64,000 nucleotides of DNA from Chlorophyllum brunneum (Eukaryota > Basidiomycota > Agaricomycetes > Agaricales > Agaricaceae): NCBI GenBank assembly GCA_963576785.1, contig OY756151.1, forward strand, positions 1,674,001 to 1,738,000, in the 5' to 3' direction. The notes under the pieces are model-generated. The model was not told the origin of the DNA. It did not search any database and saw only the letters and a list, made by a program, of their open reading frames with translations. The first letter of the stretch is position 1; every line of letters begins with the position of its first letter. The translations under genes and the position numbers were made by a program. Positions 9,744 to 20,731 of the stretch are shown here, one piece after another.

Positions 9744-12700
9744 ATGTGTCGAGGAGATACACGTCAACTACAAGCTTGCAAATTGTTAAAGAAACCTACC
9801 TTGTCAATAATCCCACTCAACTGCTTTATGATTTCACCACTCGCGTTCACCTCATTTCACTTCAACACCATATCGAAACCTAAGGAAATATACGAAATAT
9901 CACTATTAGCCCTGGAGAAAACTCTCCAAACCCTCAAAATACTTGCTTACAAGAAAGTTGCCAGTCGCATCAAGCCTGTAGCCACCACCCTACCAGAAAA
10001 GTTCCGAATTGTTCATCGGATCCCAGCTGATCCTCTTGAAAACCTCCCAATCCTACCAACCAACCCTTCCAACTTTGTACCTGGAATTTGTTATACAGCT
10101 GAACGAAAGGAAGCTATGAAGGTGAATGAGAATAGCTTTCTGACAATAGAAGAAGAAAAACTGGTACATTACCTTATCAAAGCTCAAGAGACTGGTTTCG
10201 CATGGTACAAAGAAGAGAAAGGAAAATTCTCTTCAGATTATTTTGACCCAGTCGTAATCCCTATGATTGAGCACATTCCATGGAGCCTACAAAACATACC
10301 TATTCCCCCAGGAATCTTCAATTGTGTAGTTCAGATCATCAAGGACAAGATCACAGCAGGAGTCTACAAACCATCAAGCTCTTCATATCATTCTCGTTGG
10401 TTTTGCATACTAAAGAAGGATGGGAAATCTCTCTGTCTCGTCCACGATCTCCAGCCCCTTAATGCAGTAGCAATAAAAGATGCGGGAGTGCCCCCAATAG
10501 TCGAACATTATGCAGAGTCATTTGGTGGTCGAGGATGCTACGGAGTATTTGATCTCTTTGTTGGATATGATCAACGTGCCCTAGCTCTGGAGTCCCGTGA
10601 CCTGACAACATTCCAGACACCCCTTGGAACGTTTCGCCTCACATCTATACCAATGGGTTATACAAACTCAATGCAGATTCAACATGGCGACCTTACCTTC
10701 CTCCTACAAGATGAAATCCCACATGTAGCAGTTCCATTTGTCGATGATGTCCCTGTTAAAGGACCACCCACGTGCTATGAATTAGACAGTGGTCAGCTCG
10801 AAAGTATTCCGGAGAATCCAGAAATCCAATGTTTCGTATGGGAGCATCTGCAAAACGTGAACCAAGTTGTTCAGCGAATCAAGCATGCTGGAGGAACATT
10901 TTCGGCAGCAAAATCTCACCTTTGTGTTCTATCTGCACTCGTTGTTGGTCACCAATGTACCTATGAAGGGTGACTGCCAGATAAGTCTCGAATTCAGAAG
11001 ATCGTTGACTGGCCACCCTGCCAAAACCTTACCGAAGTTCATGGATTCCTTGGCATGATGGGAACTATCCGAATCTTCATCAAAAATTATGCTACAATTG
11101 CGCGTCCACTTGTGAACCTTACGCGAAAAGGAGCAGAGTTTGTCTTTGAAGAAGAGCAAGAGTTAGCTATGGAGAAGTTGAAGAAACTTGCAAAAGACTC
11201 ACCAGCAATCCGAGGAATCGACTATGCCAGTGGAAGGGAGGTGATCCTGGCTGTAGATACATCAATGATCGCAGTGGGATACATAATCTCACAGATCGGG
11301 GTAGACAACCGGCAATATCCCTCAAGATTCGGATCGTTAACCTTGTCTGAAAGGGAAGGACAATACTCATAGGCAAAATTAGAGCTCTTTGGATTGTTTC
11401 GAGCCTTGAAGGACTGCAGGATTTGGATAGTAGGTGTGAAGAACCTGACTGTTGAAGTAGATGCAAAGTATATTCGCGGAATGGTTAATAATCCAGATAT
11501 CCAACCTAATGCAACAATCAACCGATGGATTTCGGCCATCCTGCTCTTCGACTTCCAATTACGCCATGTTCCAGGTCGTACACATGGCCCAGATGGTCTA
11601 TCGCGATGTCTCCAAGCAATAGAGGATCCAGTGGGAGAGGATGACTACGAGACGTGGATTGACAAAGCCAATGCCTTCATAATTAAAGCAAGTTCCGGAC
11701 TAAACCCATACGCTCAAGACAACCAAGAACTACCCTCATGGCTGGAATCATCAAACACGTTCGGAACAGAGGTTCTCAACACATTGAGACTACTTCCCAG
11801 ACCACGCCAAGCCCATGAGACTCTTCATCCCACCATCGAGGTCCTATCAAACATAGATACTAGCGATCCCCAGTCATGTCATCCCCAAATTCCCTGGTCA
11901 GGAAAAGCCTGCGCATGCAATTTCGAACTCTCCTCAATCGAAAATTTCTTCCGAGAGCCCAAGCATATGCCAGGAATAAAGGAAGAGGCCTTCAAACGAT
12001 TAGTACGACAGGCAGCAGGTTTCTTCATATGAGAAGGTCGATTATGGAAAAAGGACACTAAAGCAAAACATAAGTTGGTGATTAGGGAGGAAGAAAAGCG
12101 GTACAGCCTACTGAAGCAAGCACATGATGAACTTGGCCACAAAGGTATCTTCACAACCCGAATTCGCCTCCTCGAACGGTTCTGGTGGCCTTATCTAGAT
12201 GAAGACGTCTGTTGGTTTATCAAAACATGTCACAAATGTTAGGCGCATTCTACCAAGCGAATTTTCATACCACCTACCATTCCCATCCCTCTATCCCTAT
12301 TTCGCAAAGTCTACATCGACACGATGTTTATGCCGAAGTCTAACAGTTTCCGATATGTTGTCCATGCTCGATGCTCTCTATCCTCATATCCAGAATGGTG
12401 GATGCTTTGCAACGAGAATGCACGCACACTCGGCTCATTTGTGTTCGAAGAAATTCTGTGTAGGTGGGGCGCTGTTGAAGAAATTGTGACCGACAATGGG
12501 CCTGCGTTCATACAAGCAGTTGAGTACCTTTCGCAAAAATACAAGATAAACCACATACGGATATCCCCCTACAATTCACAAGCCAACGGTCTGGTCGAAC
12601 GTCAACATTTTGATGTTAGAGAGGCTCTGGTGAAGGCGGCAGATGGCAATGAGAAAAGGTGGACTGCGGTCGCTCCATCAGTGTTCTGGGCTGAGCGAAT

Positions 12701-13313
12701 ATCAATCCAAAAATCTACGGAGTACTCACCATATTACATAGCTCACGGATTGGAGCCTCTTCTCCCCTTTGACCTCGTGGAAGCGACATATCTTGCTCCT
12801 CCCCTCTCCAAACCAATCCCCTCAGCCGATCTCATAGCATATCGAGCCATCCAGCTCCAAAAATGGCCATCTGACCTTGCGCAAATAAAGCAGCAGCTGA
12901 TTAAAGCATGATATCAGTCAATCAGGCAGTTTGAAGAGCAACATGGACGTACAATTCAAAACTACAATTTTGATCCTGGAGCACTAGTCTTGGTCCGAAA
13001 CTCGCGTATTGATGGAGACCTTGGCAGTAAGACCAAACCCCATTACTTTGGCCCCATAGTAGTTATGAAGAAAACAAAGGGAGGATCGTATATCCTCACA
13101 GAGCTCAATGGCAGCATGTCAAGGCTACGTTTCGCAGCCTTCCGAATTGTTCCATACCATCCACGTGACCTGCGATCAATTCCAGTCACAAAAATAACTG
13201 ATCTCTCATCAGAACAACTTGACGAGATCACCCACGACCCTATCAATGTCCCTCTCCCTTACAACAATGTCCCCTCCATAGAAGAGCCCCTCAAGAATCA
13301 GCTATCTGACTGA
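9744..13313 (+). pseudogene. RT, RNase H and integrase relic of element D
   Basis: One frame spans the region with stops at 10,971 (TGA), 11,370 (TAG), 12,030 (TGA), 12,240 (TAG) and 12,909 (TGA), and ends at 13,313. RT boxes include RWFCILKKDGKSL, VFDLFVGYDQRAL and the catalytic FVDDVPVKGP. RNase H shows ILAVDTS and VEVDAKY. Integrase shows an H2C2 finger ending CHKC at 12,240, then VYIDTM, VTDNGP and LVERQH, so the D, D and E residues are still present. The same family protein, as remembered, has Arg or Gln at several stop positions, consistent with CGA and CAG decay. A frameshift separates it from the protease. Confidence 0.88.
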
Positions 13314-13345
13314 CTGGGAAGTCAGTACGAAAAGTACCCCAGAGA

Positions 13346-14053
13346 TGTGGAGATCAGATGACGGCTAGGCCTTCAAACAGCTATCCATCCCCCTCCTTCC
13401 ACTAGCCCTATTTGTACACGACATTCCGCTCGTCCGATGAAGGAAAATAGGCCGAGGACTCAACGGCCGATACATTTTGAATGCCAGCAAGATGGGCATC
13501 AATTCTCGCAGACTCAAAAAGGGCAAAGGCCTTTGGGCCTAACTACCTCACTCTCCACCCTGACATCGCTCTCCATTTGCCACGCCGGCCAGTACCCTCT
13601 CGATAAAACGATTTCATTCAAATCCCTGAACACGTAGGAATGGTTGTTACTAAAAGTATGAAAATTTTCAATCCCTTATGTACCCTTTTATTCAATCCAT
13701 ATAATATCTCCATAATCCCTAATTCAGACTGTTTCGGACTCTACTTTTCTATTCAAATTATTTCTACAGTGCATACAAAATATGTACGAGGTTTCCGTAG
13801 CATAGGTTTGGATTTTCGTATAAATACGAATGTACTTTGTCTACAAAAATCAGTGAAAAAGTATCCGGTTATTCCTATCTCTCTTCTCTGCCTCCCAGAG
13901 GCTCGTAAATGTCTCACTTCAACAAACCACCCTTTCCTTTACCTTTGTGTGTTCCTAGACACATTCCCTTTCACCTCTACTCCCTTGGGTCGAAGCCCCA
14001 ATGTCAGACGGATGCTGACGTGCTTGCAAACATAACGAGACAACGTCTCTTCA
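13346..14053 (+). repeat. 3' LTR of element D (708 bp)
   Basis: This is the partner of 6644-7352. It is preceded by GTACCCCAGAGA rather than an obvious polypurine tract, and followed by the target duplication CAGA. Differences from the 5' LTR include CG-to-CA or CG-to-TG changes near 13,357, 13,378, 13,837 and 13,920. Confidence 0.93.
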
Positions 14054-15240
14054 CAGACACTTTTGACAGCTTGGACTCTCTCAAACTGAAAGATTGGGTC
14101 TTTTAATATATCCTTTACTTTGCTGCCAATCCTTACCAGTTTGAAGCCAACAATTCCAAAGTCACTTTTGCTATTACCTACTTGTCTGGTACCACTCTCT
14201 GCCTTTTCCAAACCTACTTCGGAAGTGAGGACATCACCTTTAGTGATGATCCCTTGCTTAACATTTGGGATTCCTTTGTTGAAGAACTCACTTCTTGCTT
14301 TGGGTCCATGGACCCAGCTAGAGAAGCTTGCAATGATTTGAAATACCTTGTTATGAAGCATGACCAACACATTATGACCTATGAACTTGAATTCAACCAT
14401 CTCACAGCTATGGCAAACTGGGACCTCACCTACCTCTACCACTACTTCTACAAGGGTCTACCTTCTCAGATCAAGGACATTATGACTATGATGATTGAGG
14501 ATAGACCCAAGAATTTAAAGTTGATGAAGAAACTAGCCAATAGGATTGACCAATGTTACTGGGAGTATCAGTGAGAGAAATCCCACTTGGAGGGCCCTTT
14601 ACAACCAAAAAAACATATTGTCTCACCTTTCCCTTCAACACCTCACAATTCCAACAGTGGCAAATCAACTCCTTTGAATAAACCTCCTCCTAAATCCTCT
14701 GGTAACTATTCAGCCTTGTCCAGTAGATCCTCCAGTTTTAGCAGCCCTAAATCTCCCTTGTCCAAATAGCTTACTATGGACAGCAAACTCATGCCTCAGG
14801 AGCGACAGTGTCACTTCAACCAAGGCTTATGCATCTATTGTGCTAATGATCACAGACTAGCCAACTGTCCAAAGAAAGCTGCCACTATGAGTAAAACTGG
14901 AACCTCACATATACTGTCAACTTCTAGACCTAAAGGACATTATGTTATGGCCCCTGTGGACCCTGTTGCTCCAACCTCTGCTGCAGGGTCAAAAAAATAG
15001 AGAGTAGTCCTCAGGACTCTGCACAGGCTGAGGACTGTGTTGAACTCATCTGTGTCACAGAGAGTTGCCAACTCAATACATCTACTCTTTCAGACCCCAA
15101 TGCCTTTCATATCCCAATTACCTCTCTGCTTTTCTCATTACCCAGCTTGGACACCTCCACAGACAACTCTTTTCCAGCTCTATTGGATAATAGCTCAACA
15201 TATTGCTTTATTGACTTGTCTCTTATCCATTCCTCCTAGA
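14054..15240 (+). pseudogene. Gag remainder and protease start of degraded gypsy element C
   Basis: Continuing from the left part, the frame gives TFDSLDSLKLKDWVF, a TAA, YFAANPYQFEANNSKVTF, a typical gypsy gag block. It then runs to LASKANRIDQ-like gag C-terminal helices (14,182-14,574, stop at 14,574). A short zinc knuckle CIYCANDHRLANC (near 14,840) is one residue shorter than CX2CX4HX4C. From about 15,090 a frame with ALLDNSSTYCFIDLSLIH looks like a protease start, with DNS where DSG is expected. Similarity ends at about 15,235, where minus-strand copia sequence begins. Confidence 0.7.
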
Positions 15241-17668
15241 TAATCCATTTGATCTAGGGTAATTGATTGCTTTATAGGATTTCGTAAAATTTTCATGCCA
15301 AGAAACTCTTTGGTTGAACCAAGGTCTTGGTATTCCCATTTTTTCATAAAGAGTGTTTGCTTCTCTCATAGAAGTCTAGAGCCTCTGATTCCAATGAACA
15401 TTGAGTCATCTACATAGACTAGAGCTATAATAAGCTCTTTGGTTTTAGGGTCATAGTAATAATAGACCCCAGTATCTAGTTTGGATTGGACAAATCCTAG
15501 GTTGGTCATTGACTTAGTCAATTCCTTCCACCATTGTCATCCAGATTACTTTAGTCCATAAATGACTCAGTTTAATTTCCAAACCATATTACTACAACCT
15601 GTATTGAAACCTTCTGGAAGTTCCATATAGAGTTCTTCATCCAGTTTTCCATAGAGATAAGCAGTTTTAACATCTAAACTGAGCATCTCCCAATCATTGA
15701 GGGCAGCAACTGCAAATATGAGTTGTACTGTCTCATAATGGACTACTAGTGAAAATAGTTCATCATAATTGATTCCCTCTATCTGAGAGAATCCTTTCGC
15801 TACTAGTTGAGCATGGTATCAACCATCTGATTTGGGTGTGAAGACCCATATATTTTTGACAGCTTTTCTTCCAGGCAGAAGTTTAGCTAAGTCATAAACA
15901 TGTCTTTCTCTGAGTGAATTTAACTCTTCTAAGCATATTTTCCACCATTTAGATTTCTCTTCTGATGGTAGTCAATCTAGATCCTTGAAAGTAATAGGAA
16001 CTCATGGTGATTCAACTTTTTGAGTGCACAGATAATCGATTATCCCTACTCCTCCTTCTCTACATAAGTTTTCTATTGTAGAAGCTTTGTACTGAGAATA
16101 TCTATTGATTATTCCAGGTTTGAAAGCCTCTGATCAAATTTGTCTAACAAGTCTACTTGTAGAACTTGTTAATTTTGACTTAGGAGGTTGGAACATCTCA
16201 TAGTCCTGAAGAATTTTGGTCAGATGCTTTGTAGAACTATAGAAGTTTTCTGGATATTCAGGTACTTTTCTGTTTCTTTGCAGTCTCTGAGGTATTTGAG
16301 GAACTGGTATTTGATCCAAGTGACCTTGTGGTACAGAAGGACTAGCATTCCAATCATCTTTGACAGGGGTATAAGGTATGAATGGTTGTACATCCAGATC
16401 ATCTCTTTGAGAAGGCGGATGGTTTGGACCTTCAGGGTGAGTGGGTAGATCAGTATATGATAACCCATCACTATCATCTTCTAGTGTTTGTACTTCTCTT
16501 AATGGAAAGAGAATGTTTTGCACAATACTATCCCACTCCTTCTGAACATCTGTATCAATATTTGGTGCTTTTCCCTTTCCTTTATTCTTTTTAGGTTCAG
16601 AGAAAGGAGTTGTAATACATCCATGAACAGATCTATAAGTCCTATCTTCTGGAGAACTTTTGGGAGAAGTTTGGGGTATAGGACTTAGTAGTCTATCAAA
16701 AGGTAAACCAGTGGATTGATCTGGAGCATGGAAGACAATTACTTCTGAAGGTATGCTTCAAGAAGTAGAAGATGATGGTTGGTTCATCTGTTCTTCTCAC
16801 TTTTTCCCAATACATTTAGGGAAATGTTCTTCACTGAATATGGCTGTTGGAGATGTATAGATTACATTTCCATTTAGGTGTCTTATGAAATGATAGTTTT
16901 TCCTATCTGATGTCCAACCAAGGAAAATCATGAGTTCTGACTTTGCTATCAGTTTATTGTCTCTTATCTCTTTTGGGGCAAAAACATAAGCACTGCAGCC
17001 AAAAACTCTCTCTTTGGAGATGTCTGGAATCTTCTGATTTAACACTTCATAAGGTGTTTTCCACATGAGCCATGATACCAGTGTTTTATTATAGATATGT
17101 ATTGTATGATCTATAGAAAACTCCCACCAACTGTCAGGAATACAAGCATGATGCCTCATGGCTTCTGCTTTATCCATTAAAGTTTGGTTCAAGCATTCCA
17201 CTCAACCATTTTGTTGGTTTATATGCAGTGCACTAGTCTCATGTATAATCCCTGATGAGTGCAAGTGAGATTGTAACTCGTCAGTTGCATACTCTCCTCC
17301 TCTATCAGTGCAGAGATGTTTTAATTTAGTCTCATATTGAGTCTGAATTAAAGCAATAAAATTTTTCATTTCTTCTGCTGCTTCTGATGTCTTATAGAGG
17401 AAGCAAATCCATCCATGAGAGGAAAAGTTGTCCATTATGGTCATGACCCATTTAAATTTATGGTAAGAAAGAATCAGAAGTTCAACTAAATCTAAATGAA
17501 TTCTTTTGAATAGACACTTTGTACATGTAGAGTTCTCTCTAAAGGGTTTCTGGTGCATCTTTCCCTTGGCACAACCATCACAGACTGGTTTTTGCTCAGG
17601 AATCTGTACTGAAGTAAACCCAATCATATTTTTCTCAAAGTGATTGAGGATATAATTAGAGGGATGTT
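15241..17668 (-). pseudogene. Ty1/copia pol relic: integrase and reverse transcriptase
   Basis: On the minus strand, from high to low coordinates, it shows HPSNYILNHFEKN and PVCDGCAKGK (GAG-pre-integrase and zinc finger). The integrase core follows with HLDLVELL, CTDRGGEYATDE and QNG-stop-VECLN. Next are the variable linker, RT with VAALNDWEMLSLDVKTAYLYG and the catalytic VYVDDSMF (15,400-15,415), and the end FLGMKILRNPIKQS. In-frame stops are numerous. In RT three fall where copia proteins usually have Arg, Gln and Arg (LN-stop-VIYGLK-stop-SG-stop), all C-to-T. RNase H and the 3' LTR are missing. It is probably the same element as the gag and LTR at 31,772-37,120. Confidence 0.88.
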
Positions 17669-17962
17669 TGTTACAACCTTAGTCTCTGACTCAGGTTGCA
17701 AGCCTTTGGATAAAGGAAAGGAAGTAGAGAAAGGAAGAAGGGATGATACAATTGGTAAAGTGTAAGGAATACATCAAGTTTTACTACACTTTATATACTA
17801 GTGGTGATAGCTAATAATAAGGGAGAGAAGTAAACGAGTCAGATGGGAGGCATAGCCTTTAGGGGTGAAACAGGGAGTGAAATGAGAAGTGAAACAAGTA
17901 TGAGGGTACATGAGGTAATGGGTGCAAGATAGGAATGAACGGTCTATCTATAGTTCGTAACA
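17669..17962 (-). repeat. 3' LTR of copy F (LTR-c, 294 bp)
   Basis: Plus-strand ends are TGTTACAACC and TTCGTAACA, the first carrying CG-to-CA relative to the other copies. It is subtype 1 in the U5 hairpin. The polypurine tract in reverse complement (ATACCTCCCTTTC) follows at 17,963-17,975. Confidence 0.92.
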
Positions 17963-18068
17963 ATACCTCCCTTTCAAGCTTCATGTCCTCATGATGCATA
18001 TTACTGTAAAGATCCTTTGTAAAATAAAGTATACGGAATTTAGAGAAGGTAGGAAATGCAATGAGCGT

Positions 18069-18905
18069 TTACTCGTTCATAGGTACGGCCGCTCCCAGAG
18101 CTCTGGCCAAGTCCTTCTTGTTTCCTCCAATGAGAGGTGCTTTGTCGACACGTCTTAAGCCAATCCAGAGGGGTGCGTGTGGCGGCCCTTCTTTGAACAG
18201 GAAGTGGGTGTGATTATTGTACATGGTGTTATCGTTGGTGTGATTGCTTAAGAGCTTATGCACTATGTCCCTCCAGTATTTGTTGTCCTTCTCGCCTTCC
18301 AATTTCAATGTGTTATATCCTTGCGGTGGGTGGAAGGTCATGGGTGTGATGGGGGGTACTACCGTGGTGAGGATGGTTTGTAGATGGGCTACTTCTTCTT
18401 CGATGTCGGGGTGCAGTAGTTGGTCAGCGGCTGTTGCTTCTTGTGTCTTTTGTTCGCATTTATGACAGATGTGATGTTGGATGGGGAACGGGTTGTTACT
18501 AACAAGTAGTCGGTTGACAATATGGTGGGAGAGATTGTCTGTACTCCTTGACTTGTACATATTAAGTCGTTCAGCTAGGGCTATGAGGATGCTGTGCATC
18601 CAAGCTCGCATATTGGAGATGACAATAAGTTGCAGGTCGTCGTTGATTTCGTATAAGTGTCTCTCCAATTGGTCTCTCCTTCCTTCATCGATGATGAACT
18701 GGTTGAGTCTCAGAGTGGCATCGGATAAGGTGTCCATTATTTTAGATGCGCCTTCTTGGGTTGCTTTCATTGCTATGCCTAATAGTATCATGGTGTTGAC
18801 TAGGGTTTCTCCTTCCATGAGTTCCTCATGGCTGGTTCTTTCTGGGACAAGTTCATTGAATTCTTTGAGGTAGGGGTATGGAGTAAGTTGGCATTTGGCA
18901 GGCAT
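18069..18905 (-). CDS. ORF3 of copy F, three-A form (278 aa, unknown function)
   Basis: This is an open reading frame from the ATG at 18,905 (MPAK...) to PMNE-stop. The run that decides the frame has three A on the coding strand (TTT at 18,864-18,866). The ATG overlapping the pol stop (19,003-19,006) therefore opens only a 68-aa frame that ends at 18,800, and the conserved body is entered from the internal Met. The body has a long amphipathic helical section, an HHICHKC motif (possible metal site) and a conserved C-terminus ending GAAVPMNE. No membrane segment is seen and the family is not recognised. Confidence 0.8.
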   Translation of the reverse strand: MPAKCQLTPYPYLKEFNELVPERTSHEELMEGETLVNTMILLGIAMKATQEGASKIMDTLSDATLRLNQFIIDEGRRDQLERHLYEINDDLQLIVISNMRAWMHSILIALAERLNMYKSRSTDNLSHHIVNRLLVSNNPFPIQHHICHKCEQKTQEATAADQLLHPDIEEEVAHLQTILTTVVPPITPMTFHPPQGYNTLKLEGEKDNKYWRDIVHKLLSNHTNDNTMYNNHTHFLFKEGPPHAPLWIGLRRVDKAPLIGGNKKDLARALGAAVPMNE

Positions 18906-19002
18906 GGTGTGTTATGAAGATAGTTGGCAAAGTCGAGGGTGAAGTGGATACAGCAAGTGATGCGTTGAGTGTAGTGGTTGCTTGGAATACAAGGTCTGTT
19001 GT

Positions 19003-20330
19003 TCATAATTGCTGCTTTTTACCTCCCCTTTTTATAGGTTTCGTCCTCGAAATCTTGCTCATAAACTCTTGTACTGCTTCCTTGGCGTTTTCCAGATTTG
19101 CTTCATCTTCCCATGTATCTTCTTCGGATGTATATCCTTTCCAGTGTATTAGGTACTGTTTTTGTTTTCCCTTTGTGCGGTGTCCTTGGACTTCATCTAC
19201 CCCGTAGTGTTCTTCATCATTGATTATCTCAGGGATCGGTGGTAGTGGAGTATGCTGGCTGTCATACTCGGGTTTGTGATGGGGGGAGAGGAGTCTACTG
19301 TTAAACACGTCGTGTATTGCCCATGTTTCAGGTAGCTCCAGTCGGTAGCTTGTTTCACCTATTTTCTCTTTTACCCGGAATGGTCCGTATCTCCTGTGAT
19401 CAAGTTTTTTTGTCGGCCTTGTTGTCCTAATATTGTCTGCTTCAAGCCAAACTTGGTCTCCTGCCCTGTACTCGTATTCTGGTTTCGTGCTGTTCCTTTT
19501 CTTCATTTGTGTCTGGTTCTGTTGTAGCATTTTGATCGTTTCTTGGTGCATGCCCTGTAACTCCTGTATTCGTTCCGTGATCACAGGTGCTTTGACCGTG
19601 TTTGAGATATCCCCTTTCCATGGATGTCGTCCGTATACTATCCGGAACGGTGAATGTCCTGTGGCACTATGTGTTTTATCATTATACTGGAATTCCGCTG
19701 TGCTGAGCCATTTCTTCCAGTTGTCCTGCACATGGTTGATTACGTTTCTGAGGTATGCCTCGACCTCCTGGTTGATGCGCTCTGTCTGACCATCTGTTTG
19801 TGGATGGTATGCCATGGATAGATTACATTGGGTGCCGGTTGCTCTGCAAAGTTCTGCCATGAACTTTGATGCAAATTGTGGGCCTCTGTCACTGATGATT
19901 CTGTGGGGTATCCCATGTTGCCTCCATATATTGTCATGATAAATATCTCCTAACTCTTCAGATGATAGGGTGGTGTTAACTGCGCATAGTCTGATCATTT
20001 TACTGAAACAATCAACAATGACAAGTATCATGTCATATCCGTCTGATTCTGGCAGTGGTCCTATCATGTCGATTGATATTTCTTCCCATGGTCTGGTGGG
20101 TATCGGTAGTGGATGGAGATGTGTGGTAGGTCGTGTCCGGAGTATTTTGTTTCGCTGACATGTGTCGCATCCCTTGATGTATCGTTTAACATCATTGCGC
20201 ATCTGTGGCCACCAATATGTCCTTTTGAGGAGTTCGATCATTCTGTGCTGTTCCGGGTGTCCTATGTCCGTTTTGTCGTGGTGTTGTTGGAGTATTTCTT
20301 GGTGTAATTCGGCGTTTGGTGGTACATATA
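19003..20330 (-). pseudogene. pol: Pol C-terminal part of copy F: integrase and chromodomain
   Basis: The frame is open from the truncation at 20,330 to the stop at 19,003. It carries the H2C2 finger (with GHPEQHR where others have GHPGQHR), the intact DDE residues (SIDMIGPLP, SDRGPQF, QTERIN), the GPF motif and the chromodomain ending KRGGKKQQL. It is truncated upstream by the insertion of G, so protease, RT and RNase H are missing. The stop overlaps an ATG as ATGA. Confidence 0.88.
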
Positions 20331-20624
20331 TGTTACGACCTTAGTCGGAGACTCAGGTTGCAAGTCTTTGGATAAAGACAAGGAAGTAGAGAAGAGAGTA
20401 AGGGATGATACGATTGGTAAAGTGTAAGGAATACATCAAGTATTACTACACTTTATATACTAATAGTGGTGGCTAATAATAAGGGAGACGAGTAGACGAG
20501 TCAGATAGGAGGCATAGCCTTTAGAGATGAAACAGGAGATGGAACGAGGAGTGAAACAGGTGTGAGGGTACACGAGGTAATGGGCACGAGATAGGAATGA
20601 ACGGTCTATCTATAGTTCGTAACA
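20331..20624 (-). repeat. 3' LTR of copy G (LTR-d, 294 bp)
   Basis: Ends are TGTTACGACC and TTCGTAACA. U5 hairpin is subtype 2, like LTR-b, LTR-g and LTR-h. It is followed by the polypurine tract complement ATACCTCCC. Confidence 0.92.
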
Positions 20625-20731
20625 ATACCTCCCTTTCAAGCTTCATGTCCTCATGATGCGTATTACTGTAAAGGTCCTTCATAAAGTAAAACATACGGAA
20701 TTTGGAAAAGGTAGGAAGGTGCGATGAGAAT

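Larger units (their letters stand above)
6644..14053 (+). mobile_element. Complete but decayed Ty3/gypsy element D (7,410 bp) inside element C
   Basis: The element has two LTRs of 709 and 708 bp, a PBS-like site, gag-PR and RT-RNaseH-IN relics, and a 4-bp target duplication CAGA (6640-6643 and 14,054-14,057). The LTRs differ at about 20 sites by eye, mostly transitions and often at CpG. The protein signatures (protease DEGSQ, RT FVDDVPVKGP, integrase WGAVEEIVTDNGPAF) differ clearly from the chromovirus family and lack a chromodomain. From memory they fit a separate basidiomycete gypsy lineage. Confidence 0.92.
17669..20330 (-). mobile_element. Chromovirus copy F, 3' part inserted in the copia element
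   Basis: This minus-strand copy has its 3' LTR (17,669-17,962), ORF3 and pol C-terminus, and is cut off at 20,330 by the 3' LTR of copy G. The left flank is copia pol, with ATGTT (17,664-17,668) as the expected target duplication. No matching ATGTT flank is found at the other end of the nested cluster (31,772). Confidence 0.9.
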
